Origin: Paenibacillus lemnae
Lineage (GTDB): Bacteria > Bacillota > Bacilli > Paenibacillales > Paenibacillaceae
Direction: 5' to 3'
Length of the DNA stretch: 64,000 nt
Assembly: GCF_012933385.1 (NCBI RefSeq)
Contig: NZ_JABBPN010000014.1
Coordinates: 55,501 to 119,500 of the forward strand
Part shown: positions 43,946 through 52,909 of the stretch, piece after piece
Numbering within the stretch: position 1 is the first letter of the stretch
Layout of the letters: every line of letters starts with the position of its first letter
Made by a program: the position numbers and the translations under genes
The notes under the pieces: model-generated
What the model was told of the DNA's origin: nothing
The model's database searches: none
What the model saw: the letters and a program-made list of their open reading frames with translations, nothing else

Positions 43946-44506
43946 ATGAAACGTAAATTCGGAGACCGGGCGAATTGGCGCCGCATTACGAGACGACATT
44001 TTACTTCCCGGTATGTGGAAGGAGAGCAGTTTACGGGATATCTTACCTTATATACGATTTACGGTCTAAAAGAGCCTTTATGGAAGACGTACGGCAGGCA
44101 TACATACCGTATTGCGGATAGAGGATATTCCTGGCTGCAGTATTACCCGAAAGACAGTCATTTTATTGTAACCGCTATGTTTGATGATAAGCGGCGGATC
44201 GTGCAGTGGTACATCGACATATGCAAGAAACAGGGAGTGACGGATCAGGGAGTTCCATGGTTTGACGATCTGTATCTGGATGTCGTTGTAAACAAAGACG
44301 GAGAAGTGTTTTTACTGGACGAAGATGAACTGGAAGATGCCCTTCGCCGCAATGACATCACCAGGGATGACTACCGCCAAGCCAAGGTCACAGCACGGGA
44401 AGTGCTGCGGGCTATTGATGCACATGAATTTCCTTATTTCATGATGTCTCTGGAGCACAGAGACCGCTTGTTTCATAACGGAGAATTCAGGAGGAAAAAA
44501 CAATGA
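43946..44506 (+). CDS. DUF402 nucleoside tri-/diphosphatase, NtdP/YgaC-like
   Basis: 186 residues of the DUF402/FomD-like family, whose bacillus members hydrolyse nucleoside tri- and diphosphates. Seen: DRGYSWLQYYPKDSHFIVTA, QWYIDICKKQG, PWFDDLYLDVVV and LLDEDELEDAL, carrying the conserved acidic metal-binding residues. GGGGAGG lies before ATG. It overlaps the next gene by four bases. Confidence 0.85.
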   Translation: MKRKFGDRANWRRITRRHFTSRYVEGEQFTGYLTLYTIYGLKEPLWKTYGRHTYRIADRGYSWLQYYPKDSHFIVTAMFDDKRRIVQWYIDICKKQGVTDQGVPWFDDLYLDVVVNKDGEVFLLDEDELEDALRRNDITRDDYRQAKVTAREVLRAIDAHEFPYFMMSLEHRDRLFHNGEFRRKKQ

Positions 44507-45159
44507 GGCGTCCGGTTCTATCCGATAGGGTAAGGCAGACGCATTCCAGAAAACCGCTGCGTTTAAAAAAGAGCGTTTACATTCTGCTTGCACTGATCTT
44601 GGCTGGGATCCTTTGGTGCGGCTATGTATGGATTAAGATTCATCAGGCCGAAAGCACACTCCAGAACAAATCAGAGGTGGGTATCGTTCTCGGAGCTTCC
44701 ATGTGGGGGGATCACCCAAGCCCTGGACTGCGTGAAAGACTTGTATATGCACTCAAGCTCTATGAAGAAGGGCACTTTGAGAATTTTATTGTCAGCGGCG
44801 GACTGGACAAACCGGGTTATAACTACACGGAAGCGGAAGGGATGCGAAATTTCCTGGTTGCTGAAGGGGTGCCGGAGGAAGTCATCTATCTGGAAAATAA
44901 AGCGACGAGTACGTACGAAAATCTCTTATTCAGTCAACAGATCATGAATGATCAAGGCTGGAGTGAAGCGGTCATTATTACGCATGATTATCATGGAACA
45001 CGGTCTATGGAAGTGGCAAACACTTTAGGATATCAGCATCCTCAGCTTGCCGTGACCCAATCTACGGTTCTGCCCATGATCAAACACAAAAGCCGGGAAG
45101 TGCTTGCTTATACGAAATGGACGGCTGACCGGATCCTCATTGCCCTGAACTGGAAGTAA
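44503..45159 (+). CDS. YdcF/SanA-like DUF218 membrane protein
   Basis: 218 residues with a basic head and one membrane helix (YILLALILAGILWCGYVWI), then an extracytoplasmic DUF218 domain: VGIVLGASMWGDHPSPGLRE, NFIVSGGLDKPG, ENKATSTYENLLFS and AVIITHDYHGTRS. Family members affect envelope integrity (SanA, ElyC), the exact reaction being unknown. The ATG overlaps the DUF402 gene's end, with GGAGGAAAAAAC as ribosome binding site. Confidence 0.85.
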   Translation: MRRPVLSDRVRQTHSRKPLRLKKSVYILLALILAGILWCGYVWIKIHQAESTLQNKSEVGIVLGASMWGDHPSPGLRERLVYALKLYEEGHFENFIVSGGLDKPGYNYTEAEGMRNFLVAEGVPEEVIYLENKATSTYENLLFSQQIMNDQGWSEAVIITHDYHGTRSMEVANTLGYQHPQLAVTQSTVLPMIKHKSREVLAYTKWTADRILIALNWK

Positions 45160-45237
45160 CAAGTCTTCTAATAACCTTTATCCAAAGAGAATACATTGAA
45201 AGAGATAGTCAGCCCTTTGGATATGAGGTGAGGAGCA

Positions 45238-46206
45238 ATGAATGGGCGAACAAGCGCCGCCGGAAGCCGGTCTGAGGCAAGACCATCCAGACAGATTAAT
45301 ATTGTGCTCCGCAGCAATGAGACGTCACTGGCAGCTGTGCCAGAACGAGACATACCAGTTTCCCCCGTCGTCCCGGGGCAGCAGGGTCTCTATCAGGAGA
45401 TACAGAAAGAGCTGGACCAGCTGGTCGGACTCGAGCAAATTAAAGAGCTGATTTATGAGATTTATGCACTGCTGCAGATTGCCAGGATGCGTTCTGAAGC
45501 CGGTCTACTAAGCGGCGGGCATGTATTTCATATGATATTCAAAGGAAATCCAGGCACAGGTAAAACGACCGTTGCGCGTATTGTCGCTAAGCTTTTTCAA
45601 AAAATGGGTGTGCTGAGCAAAGGCCATCTGGTGGAAGTAGAGAGAGCGGATCTTGTCGGTGAATATATTGGACATACGGCTCAAAAAACCCGGGACCTGA
45701 TCAAGAAGGCACTGGGTGGAATTCTTTTTATTGATGAGGCATACAGCCTGGCAAGAGGCGGAGAAAAGGATTTCGGCAAGGAAGCGATCGATACGCTGGT
45801 AAAGGCGATGGAGGATCATAAAAATCAGTTTGTGCTCATTTTGGCGGGGTATTCTGATGAAATTGATTTTTTTATGAGCAGCAATCCGGGACTTCACTCA
45901 CGCTTTCCGATTCAGATGGAATTTCCTGATTACAATCTGGATCAATTATTTCAGATCACCGAACTTATGGTGAAGGAACGGGATTACATTTTGATGCCGC
46001 AATCGATGTCCAAGCTGCGGGATCACCTTCAATCCGAAAAGGAAAACCGCAGGCATGCCTTTAGCAACGCCCGTTACGTAAGGAATCTGATTGAAAAAGG
46101 GATACGCAATCAGGCCGTGCGACTGTTGAATCAATATGTGACGGGGAATCCGGGCAAGCTGGAATTGATGACTTTGCGCCCTGAGGACTTCAGAATGGGA
46201 ACATAG
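45238..46206 (+). CDS. spoVK: Stage V sporulation protein K, AAA ATPase
   Basis: 322 residues. CbxX/CfxQ-type AAA domain: Walker A FKGNPGTGKTTVARIVAKLF near residue 102, Walker B GILFIDEAYSLARGG, and arginine-finger region GLHSRFPIQMEF. Needed for spore maturation in B. subtilis. ATG follows GGTGAGGAGCA. It sits just before hflX, as in B. subtilis. The N-terminal ~60 residues are basic and Ser/Arg-rich, with no predicted function. Confidence 0.93.
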   Translation: MNGRTSAAGSRSEARPSRQINIVLRSNETSLAAVPERDIPVSPVVPGQQGLYQEIQKELDQLVGLEQIKELIYEIYALLQIARMRSEAGLLSGGHVFHMIFKGNPGTGKTTVARIVAKLFQKMGVLSKGHLVEVERADLVGEYIGHTAQKTRDLIKKALGGILFIDEAYSLARGGEKDFGKEAIDTLVKAMEDHKNQFVLILAGYSDEIDFFMSSNPGLHSRFPIQMEFPDYNLDQLFQITELMVKERDYILMPQSMSKLRDHLQSEKENRRHAFSNARYVRNLIEKGIRNQAVRLLNQYVTGNPGKLELMTLRPEDFRMGT

Positions 46207-46239
46207 TGCTAACTTTCATTTATTAAGGAGCAAATATCA

Positions 46240-47526
46240 ATGGCCAATCAAACACATGAGGCGAATACCGATATGCAGGACCGGGCTGTGCTCGTCAGTT
46301 TAGTGACTGACAAGGTTAAACGATCCGGTATCAATACAGAACACTCTCTTCAAGAGCTCGTTCAGCTTTGTGAAACGGCAGGGGTAGAAGTGTTGGATAT
46401 AATCGCACAAAATCGCGAAACACCGGATACGAAATGGTTTATCGGCAAAGGAAAAGTTGAAGAACTTAGAATGGCGATAGATGGTTTGGGTGCCAATACC
46501 GCTGTATTTGACCAGGAACTTTCCGGTGCTCAGGTACGGAATCTGGAAGAAAGCCTGGATGTCAAAATTATTGATCGAACCCAGCTCATACTGGATATTT
46601 TTGCACAGCGTGCCAAGACCCGTGAAGGGATTATACAGGTTGAACTGGCCCAGCACAGTTATTTGCTTCCGCGTCTGTCCGGTCATGGCAAAAACCTGTC
46701 CAGACTAGGCGGAGGTATTGGAACAAGAGGGCCCGGGGAAAGCAAGCTGGAGACCGATCGGAGACATATCCGTGACAGAATCAGTGATTTGAAGCGCCAG
46801 CTGGATGAAATCACCAAGCATCGTGTGCTTCATCGGGAACGGAGGAAGAAGACAGGAGCTGTGCAGGTGGCACTGGTCGGCTATACCAATGCCGGAAAAT
46901 CAACGCTGCTCAATCGTTTGACAGCAGCGGATGTATATATTGAGAATCAGCTTTTTGCGACACTGGATCCGACTTCGCGCGTACTTGCACTGCCAAGCGG
47001 AAAAGAGGTAGTGCTCACAGATACGGTAGGCTTTATTCAGAATCTTCCTCATGATCTTGTAGCGGCTTTTCGTGCTACGCTGGAGGAAGCCAATGAGGCA
47101 GATTTGATTCTGCATGTAGTTGATGCATCTTCACCAATGCGCGAGGATCAGATGTCTGTCGTTTCCTCGATACTGGAGGACTTGGGTGCAGCAGAAACAC
47201 CACAGATCGTTATTTATAATAAAATTGATGCATGTGACCCGCAGCAGTGTGAAATGCTTCCGTCTGGAGATGGGCAATTGAAGATCAGCGCATTGAATGA
47301 TGAAGACCTGGAGCGGGTGAGAATGGCCATTCAGGATCATTTATCGGGTGGTCTTCTTAAGTTCAGAATTCCGGCCGACCGTGGAGACATCAGTGCAATT
47401 GTATATCGTGTTGGGGATGTGGTCGAGCAGTCATTCGATGAAGATGATTTGATTTATGAAGTAGATATTAATAAAGCGGATTATGACAAACTGGGTTTTC
47501 AGTTGAAAGAATATCTGATTCCATGA
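46240..47526 (+). CDS. hflX: Ribosome-associated GTPase HflX
   Basis: 428 residues. The N-terminal HflX domain shows ETPDTKWFIGKGKVEEL, VFDQELSGAQVRNLEE and RTQLILDIFAQRA. The GTPase domain has G1 GYTNAGKST near residue 211, G3 DTVGF and G4 YNKID. HflX splits stalled or heat-damaged ribosomes. RBS AAGGAGC before ATG. Ends in a terminator. Confidence 0.97.
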   Translation: MANQTHEANTDMQDRAVLVSLVTDKVKRSGINTEHSLQELVQLCETAGVEVLDIIAQNRETPDTKWFIGKGKVEELRMAIDGLGANTAVFDQELSGAQVRNLEESLDVKIIDRTQLILDIFAQRAKTREGIIQVELAQHSYLLPRLSGHGKNLSRLGGGIGTRGPGESKLETDRRHIRDRISDLKRQLDEITKHRVLHRERRKKTGAVQVALVGYTNAGKSTLLNRLTAADVYIENQLFATLDPTSRVLALPSGKEVVLTDTVGFIQNLPHDLVAAFRATLEEANEADLILHVVDASSPMREDQMSVVSSILEDLGAAETPQIVIYNKIDACDPQQCEMLPSGDGQLKISALNDEDLERVRMAIQDHLSGGLLKFRIPADRGDISAIVYRVGDVVEQSFDEDDLIYEVDINKADYDKLGFQLKEYLIP

Positions 47527-47537
47527 CGAATCTGCGG

Positions 47538-47563
47538 CGGTTGGCTCAAGGGCCAACCGTTTT
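47538..47563 (+). terminator. Terminator of hflX
   Basis: CGGTTGGC, six-base loop, GCCAACCG, then TTTTG. Confidence 0.82.
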
Positions 47564-47626
47564 GTTTGTCTTTTCGTTTGGAAGCTTTTGAAGTATGGTG
47601 GATGAGATGGGAGCGAATGATAAGTA

Positions 47627-48880
47627 ATGGTACAGTTTTCAGAAAAAATTCTAAATATAGCCAGCACAGCTGAGGATCAGATTGCGGCAAGGCTGCGTGA
47701 AATTGACCGTATCGCAGATCACAATCAATGGAAGGTGATCGAGTCATTTCAGCATCATAAAGTGAGTGATTATCATTTTGCCGGGTCGACAGGCTATGCT
47801 TACAATGATCGCGGACGTGAAGTGCTGGATGACGTGTATGCTGATGTTTTTGGAGCAGAATCTGCTCTGGTAAGACCACATTTTGCCTCCGGGACCCATA
47901 CGATTTCAACAGCTTTATTTGGTGTCCTCAGGCCTGGGGATGAACTGCTTTATATTACCGGCCGTCCATACGATACGCTGCATAAGGTTATTGGCGAGTA
48001 TGGTGATGGCACTGGATCTCTTCGAGACTTTGGTATCCACTACTCGGAGGTCGATTTAAATGCAGAAGGTGACATAGACTGGGAGCGCGTTGAAGCAGCC
48101 ATTCAGCCTTCCACGAAAGTGATCGGGATTCAGCGGTCCAGAGGTTATGACTGGAGATCTTCATTCAGTGTGGCAGACATCGAGAAAATGGTTAAAAGAA
48201 TAAGGGAACTTCGTCCGGATCTGATTATTTTTGTGGACAATTGTTACGGAGAGTTTACAGAGCAGCTGGAACCGACACAGGTCGGGGTGGATCTGATTGC
48301 AGGATCCTTAATTAAGAATCCAGGTGGTGGACTGGCTGAGACGGGCGGATATATCTGCGGCAAAGAACGCTTTGTCAATCAGGCTGCTTATCGTTTGACA
48401 GCACCTGGTATTGGGCGGGAAGTTGGAGCCATGATGGGGACAACTCGTGCCATTTATCAGGGACTGTTCCTGGCGCCCAGCACCGTGGGACAAGCCTTGA
48501 AAGGCAGTGTGTTTGCCGCCTCTGTGTTTGAATCCGCCGGCTTTGTGACCAGACCAGGATGGAATGAAATTCGAAGTGACTTGATTCAGGCCGTTTCATT
48601 CAGCAGTGCAGAGCATTTGGTGGCATTTGTTCAAGGCATTCAGAAAGCTGCCGCGGTCGATAGTCATGTTGTTCCTGAACCCTGGGATATGCCGGGTTAC
48701 AAACATCCTGTCATCATGGCAGCCGGTACATTTATTCAAGGCGGAAGTTTGGAACTTTCAGCAGATGCTCCGCTCCGTGAGCCTTATATTGGATATATGC
48801 AGGGTGGGTTGACCTACTCGCATGTGAAATATGGGGTGCTTATGGCTCTTCAAACGATGAGTGATCGAAATTTATTGTAA
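47627..48880 (+). CDS. ynbB: YnbB-like PLP-dependent protein (methionine gamma-lyase / aluminium resistance family)
   Basis: 417 residues. Cys/Met-metabolism PLP fold: HFASGTHTISTALFGVL, FVDNCYGEFTEQLEPTQVGVD with the PLP-interacting Asp, and the Schiff-base lysine in GSLIKNPGGG. Annotated in bacilli as YnbB, or as aluminium resistance protein, with no firmly established reaction. Weak ribosome binding site (GGGAGCGAATG). It lies between hflX and glnR as in B. subtilis. Its stop codon is part of the GlnR operator of the next operon. Confidence 0.88.
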   Translation: MVQFSEKILNIASTAEDQIAARLREIDRIADHNQWKVIESFQHHKVSDYHFAGSTGYAYNDRGREVLDDVYADVFGAESALVRPHFASGTHTISTALFGVLRPGDELLYITGRPYDTLHKVIGEYGDGTGSLRDFGIHYSEVDLNAEGDIDWERVEAAIQPSTKVIGIQRSRGYDWRSSFSVADIEKMVKRIRELRPDLIIFVDNCYGEFTEQLEPTQVGVDLIAGSLIKNPGGGLAETGGYICGKERFVNQAAYRLTAPGIGREVGAMMGTTRAIYQGLFLAPSTVGQALKGSVFAASVFESAGFVTRPGWNEIRSDLIQAVSFSSAEHLVAFVQGIQKAAAVDSHVVPEPWDMPGYKHPVIMAAGTFIQGGSLELSADAPLREPYIGYMQGGLTYSHVKYGVLMALQTMSDRNLL

Positions 48881-48926
48881 GTTTATCTAACATACGGTTG
48901 ACACGTTGGATGAGGAAATATACAAT
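48876..48926 (+). promoter_or_regulatory. GlnR operator and promoter of glnRA
   Basis: TGTAAGTTTATCTAACA (48876-48892) fits the GlnR/TnrA consensus TGTNAN7TNACA exactly. TTGACA (48898-48903) and TACAAT (48921-48926) follow with 17-bp spacing. The operator therefore ends 5 bp before the -35, as expected for nitrogen-excess repression by GlnR. It overlaps the ynbB stop codon. Confidence 0.88.
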
Positions 48927-48961
48927 GGATTAGAAAAGATCACTTGGAAGGTTGATGAGTT

Positions 48962-49372
48962 ATGGGTGATGATATCCGCAGAAATATGGCGCTGTTTCCG
49001 ATAGGGATTGTCATGAAGCTCACTGATTTGTCAGCAAGACAGATCCGCTATTATGAGCAGCATAATTTAATTGTTCCTGCCCGTACTTCAGGCAACCAGA
49101 GATTATTCTCTTTTAACGATGTAGAGAGACTTCTTGAAATTAAAGCATTAATTGAAAAAGGCGTTAATATCGCAGGAATTAAACAAGTGATGAGTCCGGT
49201 AACGAAAGAATCTGAAGAAGCCACCGTGCTGACACCAGATACAGAGAGCAAGCGCAGGGAGATGTCGGAATCCCAGCTTCGTCGTTTGTTAAAGCAGGAA
49301 TTGATCACGGCTAAAAGACCGGGTCAAGTATCACTGATCCAAGGGGAGCTGTCCCGGTTTTTTAATAAATAA
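48962..49372 (+). CDS. glnR: MerR-family nitrogen regulator GlnR
   Basis: 136 residues. The MerR-type winged helix shows [39 protein letters not shown] and [20 protein letters not shown]. The C-terminal tail [20 protein letters not shown] is the segment through which feedback-inhibited glutamine synthetase controls GlnR. Represses glnRA and other nitrogen genes. Start ATG after GGAAGGTTGATGAGTT. Followed 26 nt later by glnA. Confidence 0.96.
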   Translation: MGDDIRRNMALFPIGIVMKLTDLSARQIRYYEQHNLIVPARTSGNQRLFSFNDVERLLEIKALIEKGVNIAGIKQVMSPVTKESEEATVLTPDTESKRREMSESQLRRLLKQELITAKRPGQVSLIQGELSRFFNK

Positions 49373-49398
49373 CCGATTATGACAAGGGAGAGGATAAA

Positions 49399-50727
49399 GT
49401 GAGTTATTCCAAAGAGGATATTCTGCGCATTGCCAAGGAAGAGAATGTACGTTTTATTCGCTTGCAGTTTACAGATTTGCTGGGAACGATTAAAAATGTG
49501 GAAATTCCGGTAAGTCAGCTGCCTAAAGCTTTAGATAATAAAATGATGTTTGACGGATCTTCCATTGAAGGATATGTACGAATTGAAGAATCGGATATGT
49601 ATCTCTATCCGGATCTGGATACCTGGGTTATCTTCCCTTGGCATTCAGAGGATCGTGTAGCACGTTTGATTTGTGATATTTACCTGCCGGACGGAAATCC
49701 GTTCCCTGGCGATCCACGCGGAATTCTGAAAAGAAATCTGAAGGAAGCCGAAGAGATGGGCTTTACCTCCATGAATGTGGGTCCTGAACCTGAATTCTTC
49801 CTCTTCAAAACAGATGAAAAAGGCAACCCGACGATGGAGTTGAATGACCAAGGTGGTTACTTTGACCTTGCTCCAACAGATCTGGGTGAGAACTGCCGCC
49901 GTGATATCGTATTGACACTGGAAGAGATGGGTTTTGAGATTGAAGCTTCTCATCATGAAGTCGCTCCAGGTCAGCATGAGATCGATTTCAAGTATGCGAA
50001 TGCAGTTAAAGCTGCAGACCAGATTCAAACTTTTAAACTGGTTGTTAAGACGATTGCACGTCAGCATGGTCTGATTGCTACATTTATGCCGAAACCGTTG
50101 TTCGGGGTTAACGGATCTGGTATGCACTGTAACCAATCTTTGTTCAAAGGCAATGAAAATGCGTTCGTGGATGAAAATGATGAGCTGGGTCTTAGCGAGA
50201 CAGCACGTTATTTCATGGCAGGAACATTGAAGCATGCACGCGCTTTTGCGGCTATTACGAACCCGACGGTTAACTCTTACAAGCGTCTGGTACCTGGTTA
50301 TGAAGCTCCTTGTTATGTCGCATGGTCGGCAAGTAACCGTAGCCCAATGATTCGGATCCCGGCTTCCAGAGGACTTAGCACCCGTGTTGAAGCTCGTAAT
50401 CCGGATCCGGCTGCTAACCCTTACCTGGCTTTGGCAGTAATGCTGAAAGCAGGCCTGGATGGTATCAAGCGCAAGACTCCGCTGCCAGCTCCAATCGACC
50501 GTAACATCTATGTTATGACGGAAGAAGAGCGCATCGAAGAAGGAATTCCTAGCCTTCCAGCTAACCTGAGAGAAGCGCTGAATGAATTGATTCGCAATGA
50601 AGTCATCTGTGATGCTTTGGGCGATCACGCGCTGTCTCATTTCTATGAGCTGAAGGAAATTGAGTGGGATATGTACCGCACACAAGTTCACGGCTGGGAA
50701 CGCGATCAATACATGACCATGTACTAA
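49399..50727 (+). CDS. glnA: Glutamine synthetase, type I
   Basis: 442 residues. Forms glutamine from glutamate, ammonia and ATP. Seen: the [15 protein letters not shown]-terminal block, [20 protein letters not shown], the Glu-rich metal site in [30 protein letters not shown] and [16 protein letters not shown]. No adenylylation-tyrosine block is seen, matching the I-alpha group of Firmicutes. GTG start, 5 nt after AAGGGAGAGG. Also a corepressor partner of GlnR. Confidence 0.97.
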   Translation: MSYSKEDILRIAKEENVRFIRLQFTDLLGTIKNVEIPVSQLPKALDNKMMFDGSSIEGYVRIEESDMYLYPDLDTWVIFPWHSEDRVARLICDIYLPDGNPFPGDPRGILKRNLKEAEEMGFTSMNVGPEPEFFLFKTDEKGNPTMELNDQGGYFDLAPTDLGENCRRDIVLTLEEMGFEIEASHHEVAPGQHEIDFKYANAVKAADQIQTFKLVVKTIARQHGLIATFMPKPLFGVNGSGMHCNQSLFKGNENAFVDENDELGLSETARYFMAGTLKHARAFAAITNPTVNSYKRLVPGYEAPCYVAWSASNRSPMIRIPASRGLSTRVEARNPDPAANPYLALAVMLKAGLDGIKRKTPLPAPIDRNIYVMTEEERIEEGIPSLPANLREALNELIRNEVICDALGDHALSHFYELKEIEWDMYRTQVHGWERDQYMTMY

Positions 50728-50736
50728 CAGAGGAAT

Positions 50737-50771
50737 CCCTTGCGCCATAAGGCGTGAGGGGTTTTTGTTTT
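50737..50771 (+). terminator. Terminator of glnRA
   Basis: CCCTTGCGCC pairs with GGCGTGAGGG (one G-U), then GTTTTTG. Confidence 0.85.
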
Positions 50772-50852
50772 TGGGGGCAAATTTGAATGAAGTTTCATAG
50801 AGGGTTAATATTATGGCTCTTCGCTATACTTCGTGGCTAAAGTTACATTTTC

Positions 50853-50980
50853 TAGACTGATAGAGCGATTTGACATGGAGCCTCTGCGGGCATGAGTACT
50901 CGCGAAAGCCGCGAAGCACAAGGACTTCGCGATGCTAATCAGCTTATCATGCCCGCCTCTCCATATAAAATCGCAGTCTA
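50853..50980. mobile_element. MITE-like palindromic element 1
   Basis: A 128-bp non-coding palindrome. Outer ends TAGACTG (50853-50859) and CAGTCTA (50974-50980) match. Inward come CGATTT/AAATCG and ATGGAG/CTCCAT, a perfect 10-bp arm GCGGGCATGA (50886-50895) with TCATGCCCGC (50947-50956), and an inner stem CGCGAAG/CTTCGCG. Partial symmetry extends beyond both ends. It shares its TAGACTG ends with the element at 57190-57422. Confidence 0.65.
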
Positions 50981-51013
50981 TTTACCCATTTCGAGTAGCG
51001 AGGAAGCAATATT

Positions 51014-51388
51014 ATGAAGAAAAAACGTTGGGGATGGATTGCTGCTTTAATAGTGATAACTTTAGCAGCCATTTATATATATCTGAAAAGCTTTACTTTG
51101 CTTCTACTTCCAAAAGGGAATTTAATTGTCACCTCTAACTCTCCTAATAACACATTTACTTTCACTGCATATCTAGTGAATGCTGGAGGGGCAACGGGTA
51201 GTTTTGCAGTTAGAGGCGAGGTAAGAGACAATAAAAGTGGGAAGAGCAGAAATCTTTATTGGGAATATAGAATAGATGAAGCTAATGTAAAATGGGCTAA
51301 CGAAACCACTATAACTATAAATGATAGGCAACTTGATGTTCACAAGGATACTTATGATTTCAGAGAACATAGAAATAAGAATTCATAA
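51014..51388 (+). CDS. DUF5412-like membrane-anchored protein
   Basis: 124 residues: a basic head, one membrane helix (WGWIAALIVITLAAIYIYL), then a small extracytoplasmic domain with FTFTAYLVNAGGATGSFAVR and DVHKDTYDFRE. This resembles the small DUF5412 family, of unknown function. RBS GAGGAAGCAATATT before ATG. It lies between a MITE-like element and an IS3 element whose left end begins 16 nt after the stop codon. Confidence 0.7.
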   Translation: MKKKRWGWIAALIVITLAAIYIYLKSFTLLLLPKGNLIVTSNSPNNTFTFTAYLVNAGGATGSFAVRGEVRDNKSGKSRNLYWEYRIDEANVKWANETTITINDRQLDVHKDTYDFREHRNKNS

Positions 51389-51488
51389 AAAAACCAACCA
51401 TAGTGGTATTATCCCCTTCAAGTAGACACTCGTAAAAAACCTCATGTGTTAACATGAGGTCATGAGTGAACTTGGAGGGGATTTTTGC

Positions 51489-51830
51489 ATGGCGAAAAAG
51501 GGGCAAGTATATCAATCGTATACAGAGGATTTCAAAGTAGAGGCAATTCAAACCTATCTCACTGGAGTAGATAGTTACAAGGTCATCGCGGAGAGGCTGG
51601 GAATTACGAACTGTACCCAGCTTAAAGTATGGGTAAAGAAATATCGAAAAGGGGAGCCATTCGACACACGTAAGAACGCAACAAACCCTATGAAAGGACG
51701 TCCTCGTGCCACGTTTGCCAGTATCGAAGAAGAACGGGATTACTTGAAAGCACAGGTAGATTACTTAAAAAAGCGGTATCCAAATCTGCTAACGGAGCCA
51801 GGCTTAGACTTCGAGACAAATACTCCATAA
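51489..51830 (+). CDS. IS3-family transposase OrfA
   Basis: 113 residues. N-terminal helix-turn-helix of the InsE/IS150 type (YTEDFKVEAIQTYLTGVDSY, ERLGITNCTQLKVWVKKYRK) and a coiled coil at the C-terminus (EEERDYLKAQVDYLKKRYPN). ATG 51489 lies 8 nt after TTGGAGGGG and is preferred to ATG 51462. It provides the DNA-binding half of the OrfAB transposase made by frameshifting. Confidence 0.88.
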   Translation: MAKKGQVYQSYTEDFKVEAIQTYLTGVDSYKVIAERLGITNCTQLKVWVKKYRKGEPFDTRKNATNPMKGRPRATFASIEEERDYLKAQVDYLKKRYPNLLTEPGLDFETNTP

Positions 51831-52666
51831 TCGAAGAACTGCGTGACCTTCACGGCGTTACCCGCCTATTAGCCATTGCAGGACTATCTCGAGCGAACTA
51901 CTACAAGTGGCGGGGTACACACTCTCAGCAGACGGAAGCTCATGCTCAGGAACATGAAATCAAAGAACATATGGTAGCCATTCACTTAGCTCATCCCTAT
52001 TTCGGCTATCCTCGAATGCGCACGGCTCTATTGGAGGCGGGCTACCTCGTCAACCATAAGAAAGTATGGCGGCTCATGAAAGAACTGTCGATCCAGTCGG
52101 TCATTCGAAAGAAAAGGAATCGCTCCAACTCTGCACCTTCCGTGGTGTATCCTAACCGATTAAAGCGCCAGTTTCATGCCACAGCTCCCCAGCAGAAGCT
52201 TGTGACCGATATTACGTATCTCTCAGATGGTACCCACTTTTATTATCTGTCCGTCATTCAGGATCTCTTTAACAATGAGATTGTGGCTTGGCAAGTATCT
52301 AGGCGCAATGATGTAAAGTTGGTGCTGGATACGGTTGAGCAATGGACACGAAAAAGAGACGTGTCCGAAGCCGTGCTCCATTCGGACCAAGGCTTCCAAT
52401 ACACGTCTCAAGCGTACAACACACGATTAGAAAAATTCAGCGTAAAAGGCAGCCACTCTCGCAAAGCAACCTGCCTGGATAACGCCTGTATCGAATCCTT
52501 CTTTTCGCATCTAAAGACAGAAAAGTTGTACATTCACCAGTGTAAGTCAGAAGCTGAGATTCATCAAGCCGTCGAGGAATACATCTACTTCTATAACTAC
52601 CAGCGTTTTCAGGCAAAACTCAAACAGCGCGCGCCGATTGAGTTTCGGCACGCGCTGGCTGCTTAG
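51770..52666 (+). CDS. IS3-family transposase OrfB (joined to OrfA by -1 frameshift)
   Basis: DDE integrase core: VTDITYLSDG (first D), LHSDQGFQYTS (second D) and CLDNACIESFFSHLKTEK (E). The frame has no clear start of its own and opens at the A-rich site TTAAAAAAG (about 51765-51773) inside orfA, so a -1 ribosomal frameshift should give the active OrfAB fusion. All catalytic residues are present, so the element may still be active. Confidence 0.87.
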   Translation, partial: KAVSKSANGARLRLRDKYSIIEELRDLHGVTRLLAIAGLSRANYYKWRGTHSQQTEAHAQEHEIKEHMVAIHLAHPYFGYPRMRTALLEAGYLVNHKKVWRLMKELSIQSVIRKKRNRSNSAPSVVYPNRLKRQFHATAPQQKLVTDITYLSDGTHFYYLSVIQDLFNNEIVAWQVSRRNDVKLVLDTVEQWTRKRDVSEAVLHSDQGFQYTSQAYNTRLEKFSVKGSHSRKATCLDNACIESFFSHLKTEKLYIHQCKSEAEIHQAVEEYIYFYNYQRFQAKLKQRAPIEFRHALAA

Positions 52667-52841
52667 TTTTTTTCATCTGTCTACTTGACAGGGGTATGAC
52701 CAAAAGCTGGCCTAACGGTCAGTTTTTTTGTTTAGCATCCATTTCAAATGTGAAGGTAATACACTCTTGTAATTTGCATGCCTTCGCTGGATACAAGCTA
52801 AATAGCCTATAATTTTTAATTAAATAACCCTATTATTGATA

Positions 52842-52860
52842 TAACTAATATTATTAGTTA
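52842..52860. promoter_or_regulatory. 19-bp perfect palindrome, candidate TetR operator
   Basis: TAACTAATA, central T, TATTAGTTA. It lies 50 bp before the start of the MBL-fold gene and its TetR partner, in an AT-rich promoter region. Size and symmetry suit a TetR-family operator. Confidence 0.6.
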
Positions 52861-52909
52861 AAATGTTAATATGATAAGTTCTTAAGCAATATACACGGAG
52901 GTGGACACC

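Larger units (their letters stand above)
51404..52702 (+). mobile_element. IS3-family insertion sequence (IS150-like), complete
   Basis: About 1.3 kb with imperfect terminal inverted repeats that share CAAGTAGACA (near 51420 on the + strand, and as TGTCTACTTG near 52678). The ends read TG...CA as in IS3. It contains two overlapping transposase frames. A perfect 20-nt palindrome (51440-51459) before orfA may block outside transcription. No clear target duplication is seen. Confidence 0.85.

Noticed and set aside
49645..50748. 367-codon open frame on the - strand opposite glnA
   Set aside because: Mirror of the codon bias of a highly conserved gene; the predicted protein has no domain, and it would have to start within the glnRA terminator.
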